Origin: an uncultured Phycisphaerales bacterium
GTDB lineage: Bacteria > Planctomycetota > Phycisphaerae > Sedimentisphaerales > Anaerohalosphaeraceae
Assembly: GCA_937868095.1 (NCBI GenBank)
Contig: CALMLO010000042.1
Location: 62,001-126,000 of the forward strand
Length of the DNA stretch: 64,000 nucleotides
Direction: 5' to 3'
The position numbers and the translations under genes are program-made. Positions 27,567-36,546 of this stretch are shown here, piece after piece. How positions within the stretch are numbered: the stretch's first letter is position 1; each line of letters opens with the position of its first letter. The notes under the pieces are model-generated. The model worked only from the letters and a program-made list of their open reading frames with translations, had not been told where the DNA came from and ran no database searches.

Positions 27567-28268
27567 ATGAACAAAAGAAACATGATTGGATTGCTTTGCC
27601 TGCTGGCAGCCGCCGGGCAGACATGGGCACTAACAGCTTCGCTGGATGGGGTGCTCGACGAATGGACAGGCAGCGGTGTACTAAACTTAGGAACGCAGCC
27701 GGGCATCGAAATGGGAAGTTATACTTTGTTGGCCGGCTGGGATGCGGACAATCTTTATATCGCTGTGAATCGCAATTCCACCGACCGCTACCTCGGTGAC
27801 AACTACTGGACAGACGACTCGTTTTTCCTGGCGATCGATATTGACGGTCTGCCCAACAGCGGAAGCAATAAGGACGGCTACGGCATTCTGTCATTTGCAG
27901 GCCCGATGCTTCCCGACCTGATTTACTGCTATGCCGGCGGTTCCGGGTGGTATGAAACCTGCTCCTGGAACGGAAGCGGCTGGAATTGGAACGGATGGAC
28001 CAACGCCGGAACCTACTACGGCTGGAATGAATCAAATCCGGATGATGAAATGACCATTCCCCTGTCCGCCATTGGCGGCTCCCCTCAGGTAATGGTTTGG
28101 GGCTGGATGACTCGCGAAGGGGTCTATGATTATGTGGACGCCTCCTGGCCGGGCGGCTATACAGGACTCGGAGTCGTTTTGGGGGACGGCATTTTAATTC
28201 CCGAACCAATTACAGCAGCTCTGCTTGGGCTCGGCGGACTGGTGCTGGCAATCCGCAAAAAAGCATAA
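27567..28268 (+). CDS. PEP-CTERM protein, paralogue of the N-terminal domain of the preceding gene product
   Basis: Secreted protein of 233 residues. The signal peptide ends near AAAGQTWA; the body aligns along its whole length with residues 24-210 of the preceding protein (shared LDGVLDEWTG, AIDIDGLPNSG, GPMLPDLIYCYAGG and TREGVYDYVDASWP). The C-terminus is a PEP-CTERM tripartite signal: IPEP, hydrophobic TAALLGLGGLVLA, then IRKKA, which predicts exosortase-mediated sorting. No exosortase is in the window. The domain has repeated Trp/Tyr/Gly, suggesting a beta-rich carbohydrate-binding fold, but I do not recognise a named family with certainty. Confidence 0.85.
   Translation: MNKRNMIGLLCLLAAAGQTWALTASLDGVLDEWTGSGVLNLGTQPGIEMGSYTLLAGWDADNLYIAVNRNSTDRYLGDNYWTDDSFFLAIDIDGLPNSGSNKDGYGILSFAGPMLPDLIYCYAGGSGWYETCSWNGSGWNWNGWTNAGTYYGWNESNPDDEMTIPLSAIGGSPQVMVWGWMTREGVYDYVDASWPGGYTGLGVVLGDGILIPEPITAALLGLGGLVLAIRKKA
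27837..28026 (+). repeat. Coding direct repeat, copy 2
   Basis: Partner of 25671-25860, same length, in the PEP-CTERM gene. Similarity also resumes further on around ATGACTCGCGAAGGGGTCTA (28107 onward). Confidence 0.9.
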
Positions 28269-28292
28269 GCCGTTTCTGCTGTTAAGAAAAAC

Positions 28293-28330
28293 TCATCGCC
28301 CTCCCGGTTCAAAGCCGGGAGGGGCGATGA
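28293..28330 (+). terminator. GC-rich intergenic hairpin
   Basis: A 15-bp stem with one bulged base (TCATCGCCCTCCCGG against CCGGGAGGGGCGATGA) encloses a short AT-rich loop. It starts 25 nt after the PEP-CTERM gene stop and is followed by AACCCAATTTAAAAC, so there is no U-tract. Partial terminator or mRNA-stabilising element. Confidence 0.6.
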
Positions 28331-28377
28331 ACCCAATTTAAAACATGCTGGCGGTTTCTAATCGGAAGGGCTTGTTC

Positions 28378-30414
28378 ATGCTCCGCCAATCTTGGTATAC
28401 GCTGCTCCTGTTTTTACCAGCGGCCTTATTCGCGGTCGTTCCGTCCGCCCGCCCGGGGATGGGAGCCATTCCCTACACGGGAGGCACCACCTTCCGCGTC
28501 TGGGCGCCGCACGCCGCCGCTGTTTCTGTCGCCGGCGCCTTCAACAGCTGGAGCACAACAGCCAACCCTCTGGCCGCCGAAGGCAGCGGCATCTGGTCTG
28601 CCGATATACCAGGGGCCTCACTGTACCAGCAATACAAGTATGTCATCACCAACAACGGCACTCATTGGAAAATCGACCCGCGGGCGAGGGACGTCGTCAG
28701 TTCAGCCGGCAACGGCATCATCGTAAGCACCGCCTATACCTGGAGCCCGTTTACCCCGCCGCCCTGGAACGAGATGATCCTCTATGAAATGCACATCGGA
28801 ACCTTTTACGACTCGAACCCTTCCGACGACAGTCCCGGCACATGGCAAACAGCTGTCGAAAAACTGGACCATCTCCAATCGCTCGGCATTAACGCTGTCG
28901 AGATTATGCCGATTGCTGAGTTTCCCACAGATTTTTCGCTCGGCTACAATCCGTCCAATCTTTATGCCCCCGAAAGCGCCTATGGAACACCAGCCCAAAT
29001 GCGGCAGTTTATCGATGCCTGCCACCAGCGGGGCATCGCCGTTATTTTGGATGTGGTTTATAACCACCTCGGCCCCAATGACCTGGACTATTCCTTATGG
29101 AAATTTGACGGCTATAGTGCCTTCGATTACACAGGGGGCATCTATTTTTATGAAAATGATTATCGCTATACGCCCTGGGGCGATACCCGCCCCAATTTTT
29201 CCAGCGGTCCGGTGCGGTCTTTCATCCGCGACAATGTAATGTACTGGCTTACGGAACACAACATGGACGGCATCCGGATGGACGGAACCGCTTATATTCG
29301 GGAGGTGGATATCGGCGGGCCCGAAATCCCCGAGGGCTGGTCGCTGATGCAATGGATTAACAACGAAATCGACGCCGCCTTCCCCGAAAAAATCTCCATT
29401 GCTGAAGATATGCGCGACAACGAGTGGCTCACCAAGCCCACCGGCGCCGGCGGAGCCGGGTTCGATTCTCAGTGGGACGCTGCCTTTCATCACAAAATCA
29501 CATCAGCCCTGGCCACACCTGACGATGAGTATCGCAATATGGGAGATGTCCGCGATGCCATTGTGCACCTTTACAACGGCTGGGACAGCCAGCGGGTTAT
29601 CTATACCGAAAGTCACGACGAGGCGGGCGCCGCCAGCGGAAAGTGCCGTCTGCCTTCGCAAATCTGGTGGGAGAAGCCGACCAGCTATTATTCCAAGAAA
29701 CGCTCGACCCTCGGGGCCGGCCTCGTGTTTACCAGTCCCGGCATTCCAATGCTCTTTATGGGACAGGAATTTCTCGAAACCGGCGCCTGGCACGACAGAA
29801 CCCCGCTGAACTGGACCAACAGCACAACCTTCGCAGGCATCAAACAGCTCTACACGGATTTAATCGCCCTGCGGCGCAATAAAGCCGGACTCACCCGCGG
29901 TCTTCCGGCCAAAAATGTCAACGTCTTTCACGTCAACCATACCAGCAAGGTTATCGCCTTTCATCGCTGGTGGAACGGCGGACCAGGGGACGATGTGATT
30001 GTTGTCGCCAATTTTTCCTATCAGGGCCTTTCAAACTACAATATCGGCATGCCCCGCCCAGGCCGATGGCGGCTCCGTTTCAACAGCGACTGGAACGGCT
30101 ACGACGAAAGCTTCACGAACTGGAACACAGCCGACGTCAGCGCCGTCCCAGGCCCCCAAGACAACCTGGCCTATAATGCAAACATCAGTATCGGACCTTA
30201 TTCTCTTGTCATCTTCTCCCAGGGAACAACCCCAGACCTCAACAGCAGCGGCAGCGCAGATTTCGACGACTTTGCCCTGTTTGCCCCCTGGTGGCAGCAG
30301 ACTTGCGACTCGTGGGACGCCTGCGGCGGCGCTGATTTTAACCTGAGCGGCCGCGTGGACCTCGATGATTTATCAATCTTTGTTCAACACTGGATAAGTC
30401 AGCAAAACCTTTAA
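28378..30414 (+). CDS. Secreted GH13 alpha-glucan enzyme with CBM48-like and dockerin-like modules
   Basis: Alpha-amylase-superfamily enzyme of 678 residues. The ATG at 28378 follows GGAAGGG and begins a signal peptide (MLRQSWYTLLLFLPAALFA); the ATG at 28345 is less likely. A CBM48-like domain (FRVWAPHAAAVSVAGAFNSW) precedes the barrel. Catalytic regions: I DVVYNH, II nucleophile Asp302 in GIRMDGT, III Glu343 in ISIAEDM, IV His-Asp414 in TESHDEAG. The wording is closest to the branching-enzyme/TreZ side of GH13, so hydrolase versus transglycosylase is open. The C-terminus has two dockerin-like calcium-loop repeats (DLNSSGSADFDDFA, DFNLSGRVDLDDLS). Confidence 0.85.
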   Translation: MLRQSWYTLLLFLPAALFAVVPSARPGMGAIPYTGGTTFRVWAPHAAAVSVAGAFNSWSTTANPLAAEGSGIWSADIPGASLYQQYKYVITNNGTHWKIDPRARDVVSSAGNGIIVSTAYTWSPFTPPPWNEMILYEMHIGTFYDSNPSDDSPGTWQTAVEKLDHLQSLGINAVEIMPIAEFPTDFSLGYNPSNLYAPESAYGTPAQMRQFIDACHQRGIAVILDVVYNHLGPNDLDYSLWKFDGYSAFDYTGGIYFYENDYRYTPWGDTRPNFSSGPVRSFIRDNVMYWLTEHNMDGIRMDGTAYIREVDIGGPEIPEGWSLMQWINNEIDAAFPEKISIAEDMRDNEWLTKPTGAGGAGFDSQWDAAFHHKITSALATPDDEYRNMGDVRDAIVHLYNGWDSQRVIYTESHDEAGAASGKCRLPSQIWWEKPTSYYSKKRSTLGAGLVFTSPGIPMLFMGQEFLETGAWHDRTPLNWTNSTTFAGIKQLYTDLIALRRNKAGLTRGLPAKNVNVFHVNHTSKVIAFHRWWNGGPGDDVIVVANFSYQGLSNYNIGMPRPGRWRLRFNSDWNGYDESFTNWNTADVSAVPGPQDNLAYNANISIGPYSLVIFSQGTTPDLNSSGSADFDDFALFAPWWQQTCDSWDACGGADFNLSGRVDLDDLSIFVQHWISQQNL

Positions 30415-30481
30415 AAAGCCGGGGGAAGACGGCTGCCTTTTCATTCAAGCCAGTCCCTGAAAAGCAGAAAGGATGGAACCA

Positions 30482-33280
30482 ATGAAACAAAAATGCTTTT
30501 TTCTGATTCATTTCCTTTTTCTGTTTTCAACCGCCTTCCCCCAACTGCTCTGGGAGGAGCCATTCCCCTCAACCGCCCTTCTGGAGCCGTCAGACCAGGC
30601 CCAGGTTCTCGACGGCAGTCTGGATTTTCACTTTCACCGGGAAAGCGGCGGCCGACTTCGTCTTCGGGACTGCAATCACGGACTGATTTATCCGGCAGAT
30701 TTTCTCCGCCAAAAAGAGACCGCTCCTATCGATACCCTCTACATAAGTTTCCTGCTCCGCAGTCTCAACGACAGCAGTAAAGACAAATACGCAGGGCTTT
30801 TTCTGTATCAGGATGACAAGGAAATCTTCGGGGTCGGCAATGACTACGCTTCGGACAAGTTCAGTTTCTGGAGTTCGGATGGACGCGGCATCCCCATCGG
30901 GCAGGTTCCCACCCAGGTTGATAAAAACATTCACAAAATCGTAATCCGAATCAGGCAAAACCCGGACGGACCGGAACACATCCGAATCTGGCTCGACCCC
31001 ATCTGCCCCCGCCCGCAGCATCGCCAGCCCGCTCACATCATCACCGATTATGAACAGGGGTTATCTTTTAACCAACTCCGCCTCCGCACAGGAGATCGGG
31101 ATAATACCTGGGAGTTTGATGAACTCCGAATTGGAACCGATTGGGAATCCGTTACCCAGCCCGACACCGCGCCGGGAGAGTATCTGGGCACAATCCTGAA
31201 AACAGCCGCCGAGCCGGGCAAAGCAGAAATGGTCGGCGAGCGAACAGCACGATTTTGGCCGGCTGGAGCCGATGAATCAAAGGCGCTGCCGTCCTTCGCG
31301 ATCGAAAAGCCCCGCACACCAACCGGCCCAGTCCCGGATTCTTGGAAACTGAAACCCAGGTTTTCAAAAGAAAAAGAACGCAAGCACGTCATCCTCGAAG
31401 TGCCGGCGGAAACAGACCTTTACGGCACCGGCGAGGTCACCGGCGGCCTGCTTCGAAATGGTTATACAATCATCCTCTACAACAAAGACAATTACGGGTA
31501 CGGCAAACCGGACCAGCTCTATCAGTCTCATCCCTGGGTATTAGGCCTTCGGGAGGACGGCTCGGCCTTTGGTGTGATTTTCGACACACCCTGGCAGGCC
31601 CAGCTCGACCTGAAGACAGCCATTGTTTTTTCAACGCCTCTCCAGGCCCCGGACTTCCCCGTCTACGTTTTTGAAGGGGCTGGTCCGCAGGAAGTGATGA
31701 TTCAACTGGGGGAACTAACCGGCCGAATGCCGATGCCGCCCCGCTGGGCATTGGGCTATCACCAATGCCGCTATTCCTATTATCCGGATGCCCGCGTCCG
31801 GGAAATTGCCGACACATTCCGGGCCAAGCAGATTCCCTGTGATGTAATCTGGCTGGATATCGATTACATGAATGGATTCCGGATTTTCACCTTTGATCCT
31901 GCCCGTTTCCCCGACCCGAAAGGACTGAATACCTATCTTCATTCGCTCGGATTTAAAAGCATTTGGATGATTGACCCGGGCGTCAAATACGAGCCGGGCT
32001 ATTTTGTGTACGACAGCGGAACCAAAGAAGATGTATGGGTACTTGACCCCGCCGGCAAACCCTTTATCGGGCCGGTCTGGCCCGGCGATTGCGTCTTTCC
32101 CGACTTTACAATGCCCAGAACACGCCGCTGGTGGGCCCAACTCTATCAGGACTTTTTAGCAAAGGGAATCGACGGGATATGGAATGATATGAATGAGCCG
32201 GCGGTCTTCAATGCTCTCGGAACCATGCCGCCCGATTGTTTCCACCGCGGCGGCGATAACCTGCCGGCCGGACCCCATATCCAGTATCACAATGTCTATG
32301 GGCTCCTCATGGTCAAGTCCTCTCGAGAAGGAATCTTGCAGGCCCGGCCGAACAGGCGTCCCTTTATCCTTTCGCGGGCAAATTTCCTCGGCGGGCATCG
32401 CTATGCCGCCACCTGGACCGGCGACAACAAAGCCGTCTGGGAACACTTGAAATGGTCTATTCCGATGTCCCTGAACCTCGGACTTTCAGGCCAGCCCTTT
32501 AACGGGCCGGATATCGGCGGATTTGACGGCAATGCAGCACCTGACTTGTGGGCTCACTGGATTTCAGTCGGCGCCTTTTATCCCTTCAGCCGGGCCCATA
32601 CAACCAAAGAGTCCGACGCTCAGGAGCCGTGGGCCTTCGGTCCTGAAACCGAAAAGGCCGCACGTATCGCCCTTCAAAGACGCTATCGGCTTCTTCCTTA
32701 TCTTTATACGCTGTTTCGCCAGAGCCATCTGACCGGCCTGCCGGTGATGAGACCTGTACTCTTTGCCGAGCCGAAAGATTTGTCGCTTCGGATGGAAGAG
32801 CAGGCCTTTTTACTCGGAGAAGACCTGCTGATAATCCCCCGCTGGGCTGTCAACCCTTCCTTGCCCTCAGGCATCTGGCGAAAGATTGCTTTCACACCAG
32901 AAGAAGCCGGCGACCCTTACCAATGCGAACTGAAACTTCGCGGCGGGGCAATTCTGCCGCTGGGAAAAATCACACAAAATACGGAAGAAAACTCGCTGGA
33001 TGAATTAACCCTTTTGGTTTGCCTGGATAAAAACGGAACGGCTCGCGGAACACTGTATGAAGATGGCGGCGACGGTTATGAATACGAAAGCGGAGATTAT
33101 CTGCTCACCGAATACACCGCTCGGCAGGACGGCAGAACCGTCTCTATTCAAATCAGCCGGCAGGAAGGCCGAAGACCTCGTCCTCCGCGCTCGATCCGTG
33201 TGGAATTGATTACGGAAACAGGCATCCGAACAGCCGCCGGAGAGGAAACAAAAGGCATCGTCATTCCATTGGATGAATAA
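30482..33280 (+). CDS. Secreted GH31 alpha-glucosidase-family enzyme
   Basis: Retaining alpha-glucosidase family protein of 932 residues. I take the ATG at 30482 (signal MKQKCFFLIHFLFLFSTAFP) since AAAGGA lies 9-10 nt upstream; an ATG at 30473 is in frame. The first 210 residues form a concanavalin-like domain, followed by the GH31 N-domain (YGTGEVTGGLLRNG). In the barrel the nucleophile Asp569 lies in GIWNDMNEPAVF and the acid/base Asp648 in TWTGDNKAVW; HTTKESDAQEPW is also typical. A C-terminal beta domain has DUF5110-like YEDGGDGYEY. With GH87 and GH13 nearby, it likely releases glucose or transfers glucosyl units from alpha-glucan fragments. Confidence 0.9.
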   Translation: MKQKCFFLIHFLFLFSTAFPQLLWEEPFPSTALLEPSDQAQVLDGSLDFHFHRESGGRLRLRDCNHGLIYPADFLRQKETAPIDTLYISFLLRSLNDSSKDKYAGLFLYQDDKEIFGVGNDYASDKFSFWSSDGRGIPIGQVPTQVDKNIHKIVIRIRQNPDGPEHIRIWLDPICPRPQHRQPAHIITDYEQGLSFNQLRLRTGDRDNTWEFDELRIGTDWESVTQPDTAPGEYLGTILKTAAEPGKAEMVGERTARFWPAGADESKALPSFAIEKPRTPTGPVPDSWKLKPRFSKEKERKHVILEVPAETDLYGTGEVTGGLLRNGYTIILYNKDNYGYGKPDQLYQSHPWVLGLREDGSAFGVIFDTPWQAQLDLKTAIVFSTPLQAPDFPVYVFEGAGPQEVMIQLGELTGRMPMPPRWALGYHQCRYSYYPDARVREIADTFRAKQIPCDVIWLDIDYMNGFRIFTFDPARFPDPKGLNTYLHSLGFKSIWMIDPGVKYEPGYFVYDSGTKEDVWVLDPAGKPFIGPVWPGDCVFPDFTMPRTRRWWAQLYQDFLAKGIDGIWNDMNEPAVFNALGTMPPDCFHRGGDNLPAGPHIQYHNVYGLLMVKSSREGILQARPNRRPFILSRANFLGGHRYAATWTGDNKAVWEHLKWSIPMSLNLGLSGQPFNGPDIGGFDGNAAPDLWAHWISVGAFYPFSRAHTTKESDAQEPWAFGPETEKAARIALQRRYRLLPYLYTLFRQSHLTGLPVMRPVLFAEPKDLSLRMEEQAFLLGEDLLIIPRWAVNPSLPSGIWRKIAFTPEEAGDPYQCELKLRGGAILPLGKITQNTEENSLDELTLLVCLDKNGTARGTLYEDGGDGYEYESGDYLLTEYTARQDGRTVSIQISRQEGRRPRPPRSIRVELITETGIRTAAGEETKGIVIPLDE

Positions 33281-33298
33281 AACCGCCCAGCATACGGC

Positions 33299-33814
33299 CT
33301 AATAATCCGTATAAGGAAAACCTTGCTTGTCTGACCCAGGCCAGTCCAGCCGAATCTCGGCTGTAGACCGCTTATAGAGCCAGCCGGTGGAGCCGTTTGC
33401 CCGCGACGAGAAAGAACCAGAATCAGAAACATAATCAATGGTACTCAATTGATTGAAAGGATTTTTGGGAATCGTTTTCAGATAGGGCCCATATAAGTAA
33501 GCCCCATCCGGTATCGGAGAACTTCGGGCCATTCCACTCACTGTAGAGGTACCCGCAAATTGGTTAACCAGATCATTGACCGGGGCGTCCTCCTTGTTTC
33601 CCGTAAAACCAATTATATAACCCGGTGCAAGGCCTTGGTGCTGCATTTTATACAGTTCAATCTGGGTTCGCCAGATACGAAGCGTATCTTTGGCGGTACT
33701 TTCCTTCGCCGCAAGGGTCTGACCCTGCATTTGCGGAATCACAATTGCAGCGAGTATCCCCAATATCGCTACCACAATCAGCACTTCAATTAGCGTAAAA
33801 CCCTTCGGTTTCAT
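33299..33814 (-). CDS. Type II secretion pseudopilin, GspG-like
   Basis: Pseudopilin of 171 residues from the ATG at 33814, which has AAGGAG 5 nt upstream; the frame is open for 15 more codons. The short leader MKPKG is cut before FTLIEVLIVVAILGILAAIVIPQM, and Glu5 of the mature protein is present. Conserved downstream features of major pseudopilins are TLRIWRTQIELYKMQHQG and GPYLKTIPKNPFN. It is convergent with the GH31 gene, only 18 bp apart. No other gsp gene is nearby, so it may be an orphan or part of a scattered system exporting the secreted enzymes. Confidence 0.85.
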   Translation of the reverse strand: MKPKGFTLIEVLIVVAILGILAAIVIPQMQGQTLAAKESTAKDTLRIWRTQIELYKMQHQGLAPGYIIGFTGNKEDAPVNDLVNQFAGTSTVSGMARSSPIPDGAYLYGPYLKTIPKNPFNQLSTIDYVSDSGSFSSRANGSTGWLYKRSTAEIRLDWPGSDKQGFPYTDY

Positions 33815-33974
33815 CTTTCTCCTTAAAAACAGGCGTCTTTCCTCGAGAAATATCGACAAAATGAAAGCCCCTCTTAAGAAGATCCAGAAATTATGCCCTA
33901 TAAAACCGGCAGCGCAACCCTTGCAAATAGGGTGTATTGGGAAAATGCAGAAAAAAGAACCGAAGGATTCGAAC

Positions 33975-34940
33975 TCAGTCCGGCTGTTCCTGAAGAAGAG
34001 TAATAATCTCTTCTTTTACCGGTAAAGCATCTTGCAGCCCGAAACGGCTTCGGGTAAGGGCCTCCGCCGCAACCGCAAAACGAGCCGCAGACAAGGGACT
34101 GTCTCCTGTGGCATAACAGGCAGCCAAGGCCCCGCAAAAAGCATCCTCGCAGCCGGTATAATCCACCAGTTCCGTCTGAATACCCCCCAGCCAATGCGTA
34201 CTCTGCCGATCCACGAGCAAAGCCCCATGCGTACCCAAACTGACAAGCACACACTTGGCCCCTTTAGCCACCAGTTCGGTTGCAATAAACTTGATATCCT
34301 GATCACCGCCGGCGCCCAGTTCCGCTCGGCTCACCAGCCCGGAAAAAGACAAGACAAGAATATCCGCATTATAGAACTCTACCGGCCAATCGATTGCATG
34401 CACCAGGCCCCTGTCGGGAATCGGCAGACTGACTTCAACGATAATAGGTGTTTTATGAACCTGAGCACACCGGACCGCCGCCACAATTGCTTCCTGCGAA
34501 AAGCCGTCATGAATCACACAGACATTAGCCGAGCTGATGGCCTGCTCCGCCGCCGCATATTCAATCTCATCTTTTCCAAATACCTTATTAGCACCCGCAG
34601 AACGGCACGAACGGTTCGCCCCGCGACCATCCACAATCGTCAGAATAATACCCGTACTGATAGCAGGCGAGGCATAGAGCAAATCCGTGGAAATACCATA
34701 CCGGCTGAGATTCTGTTTGATCATCTCCCCAAAGCAGTCTTCCCCAACACGACCAAGCACAAAAACATCGCATCCGCACAACGCCGCCTGAAGCGCCTGA
34801 TTCACACCTTGGCCCGTCGGGATACAGGTAAACCCCATTCCTTCCTTGACTTGCCCGGGCTCAGGACACGAATCACATTTGACGGCCATTTCAACATAGG
34901 CCGGCCCGATAATCACTACCTTGGGAATCCGTTCTGCCAT
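33975..34940 (-). CDS. PfkB/ribokinase-family sugar kinase with altered anion-hole motif
   Basis: Carbohydrate or nucleoside kinase-like protein of 321 residues. The first PfkB signature is present as PTGQGVNQALQAALCG with VGRVGEDCFGE following. The second signature, normally D-T-x-G-A-G-D, reads DYTGCEDAFCGAL: the catalytic Asp is kept but the Ala-Gly of the anion hole is Cys-Glu. Overall wording is closest to ribokinase. Substrate unknown, and activity is uncertain because of the substitution. The gap of 160 nt to the pseudopilin gene suggests separate transcription. Confidence 0.78.
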   Translation of the reverse strand: MAERIPKVVIIGPAYVEMAVKCDSCPEPGQVKEGMGFTCIPTGQGVNQALQAALCGCDVFVLGRVGEDCFGEMIKQNLSRYGISTDLLYASPAISTGIILTIVDGRGANRSCRSAGANKVFGKDEIEYAAAEQAISSANVCVIHDGFSQEAIVAAVRCAQVHKTPIIVEVSLPIPDRGLVHAIDWPVEFYNADILVLSFSGLVSRAELGAGGDQDIKFIATELVAKGAKCVLVSLGTHGALLVDRQSTHWLGGIQTELVDYTGCEDAFCGALAACYATGDSPLSAARFAVAAEALTRSRFGLQDALPVKEEIITLLQEQPD

Positions 34941-35084
34941 CGTTTTGTCTTTCCCTTCCCAAAAAGATTCAGTGCCTCAAGTATATCGATTCGCATAGAA
35001 AAAGAAAGAATTTTTCTCTCCAAAGCAGCAGGAAAGAGAAAGAAGTGGAGTCGCCTTCTCCAGTTTAGCCCCTTTTCAAAAGTA

Positions 35085-36542
35085 TCATTTGAGAACCGCT
35101 TCATCCAAATACTCAGGAACACAAACGTCCCAGCCGGTCCGCTCGCTCAAATAGGCCTTGAACCCATCCAAACTTTCTTTTTCACCGTGGATTAAAAACA
35201 CCTTGCGAGGCGTGTTTTTCAGATGTTGAAGCCACTGGAAGATTTCTCGCCGATCCGCATGCGAGGAAAAGCCATGCACCTTGGCGACAGCCGCTTTCAC
35301 CGAAAACATCTGGCCCAGAATCCGCACTTCAGGTTCCCCATCAAGAATCTTTCTGCCGAGGGTCCCCTGGGCCTGATAGCCGACAAACAGGATGGTGCTT
35401 TCCGGACGAGTAATATTATTGACCAAATGGTGCTTGATGCGGCCGCCCATACACATCCCCGAGCCGGCAATAATCATCACCGTCCCTTTGATGTGATTGA
35501 TTGCCTTCGATTCACGCGGAGATTCAACAAGTTTTAACCCTTTAAAACTGAACGGCGATTCATTACGGAGAACAAGCTGCACCATTTCAGCATCATATAA
35601 ATCGGAATACTTTTCAAATACCCGCGTTGCCCGAACGGCCATCGGACTGTCCAGAAAAGTCATCAAATGAGGGATACGGTCTTCCAGAAGAAGCTGATTC
35701 ATATAGTAGAGCACTTCCTGGCTTCGACCGATGGAAAAACTGGGGACGACAATATTGCCGCCCGCCCTCCATGTCCGATCCACCGCTTCGGCAAGCTGCT
35801 GCCTGATATCTTCAGTTGTCTGGTGTTCCCGTTCGCCGTAAGTAGATTCAACCAGCAGATAATCAGCCCTGTCAAAGGTTTCAGGGTCTCGAAGAATGGG
35901 CTTTCCGGTACGGCCCAAATCGCCGGTATAGATGATAATCCGTTCCTGTCCCTCCTGACGCACAGCGATACGGATAATGGATGCACCCAGGATATGCCCC
36001 GCCTCGTGGAAACTCGCCTCAATCCCGCGGCCCAAACGAACCGGACGATGATAGCCAACCGGTCGAAACTGCCCAAAGCAGTGCTGGGCTTCTTCCATCG
36101 TATAAAGCGGCTCAACAGGGCGAGGAGGGGTATAGCCGGCTCGCTTGTGCCGCTTGCGTTTGAACTCGGCATCTTCTTCCTGCAGTTTGCCGGCATCCAG
36201 CAAAATAATTTGAGCCAACTCTGCCGTGGCAGGCGTGCAGTACACATTGCCTCGAAAGCCCTCTTTGACTAGTTTGGGAAGAAGACCGCAATGGTCCAGA
36301 TGAGCATGGCTCAAAAGCACAGCCGACAAAGAAGAGGGGGCAAATCCAAAATTCTCCCAGTTCCGACCCTGAAATTGGCGTTCTTGATAGAGGCCGCAGT
36401 CAATTAGGATTTTAGCCCCGTCAACTTCGAGCAAATGCCGCGAGCCGGTAACATTGCCCGCCGCACCGAGAAACCGAAGTTTAGCAAACGGTTTTCGGAC
36501 TTCTGGTGTCCTTTTTCCGGCCCAAAAAGAGCGAAACCCCAT
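35085..36542 (-). CDS. Beta-CASP metallo-beta-lactamase RNase-like hydrolase
   Basis: Zinc-dependent nuclease-like protein of 485 residues, similar to CPSF-73/YSH1-type enzymes of bacteria. The N-terminal beta-lactamase fold has GAAGNVTGSRHLLEVDG and the zinc motif HAHLDH (79-84). The beta-CASP domain follows, with VVPSFSIGRSQEVLYY and SGMCMGGRIKHHL. The final RMMBL region has KVHGFSSHADRREI, completing the metal site, and FLIHGE. Family members process or degrade RNA 3-prime or 5-prime ends. It starts 4 nt after the mltA stop, so the two are co-transcribed. Confidence 0.88.
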   Translation of the reverse strand: MGFRSFWAGKRTPEVRKPFAKLRFLGAAGNVTGSRHLLEVDGAKILIDCGLYQERQFQGRNWENFGFAPSSLSAVLLSHAHLDHCGLLPKLVKEGFRGNVYCTPATAELAQIILLDAGKLQEEDAEFKRKRHKRAGYTPPRPVEPLYTMEEAQHCFGQFRPVGYHRPVRLGRGIEASFHEAGHILGASIIRIAVRQEGQERIIIYTGDLGRTGKPILRDPETFDRADYLLVESTYGEREHQTTEDIRQQLAEAVDRTWRAGGNIVVPSFSIGRSQEVLYYMNQLLLEDRIPHLMTFLDSPMAVRATRVFEKYSDLYDAEMVQLVLRNESPFSFKGLKLVESPRESKAINHIKGTVMIIAGSGMCMGGRIKHHLVNNITRPESTILFVGYQAQGTLGRKILDGEPEVRILGQMFSVKAAVAKVHGFSSHADRREIFQWLQHLKNTPRKVFLIHGEKESLDGFKAYLSERTGWDVCVPEYLDEAVLK

Positions 36543-36546
36543 TTTT

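Noticed and set aside
27567-28268. A complete PEP-CTERM/exosortase system
   Set aside because: Only the sorted substrate is present. No exosortase or associated glycan genes occur in the window.
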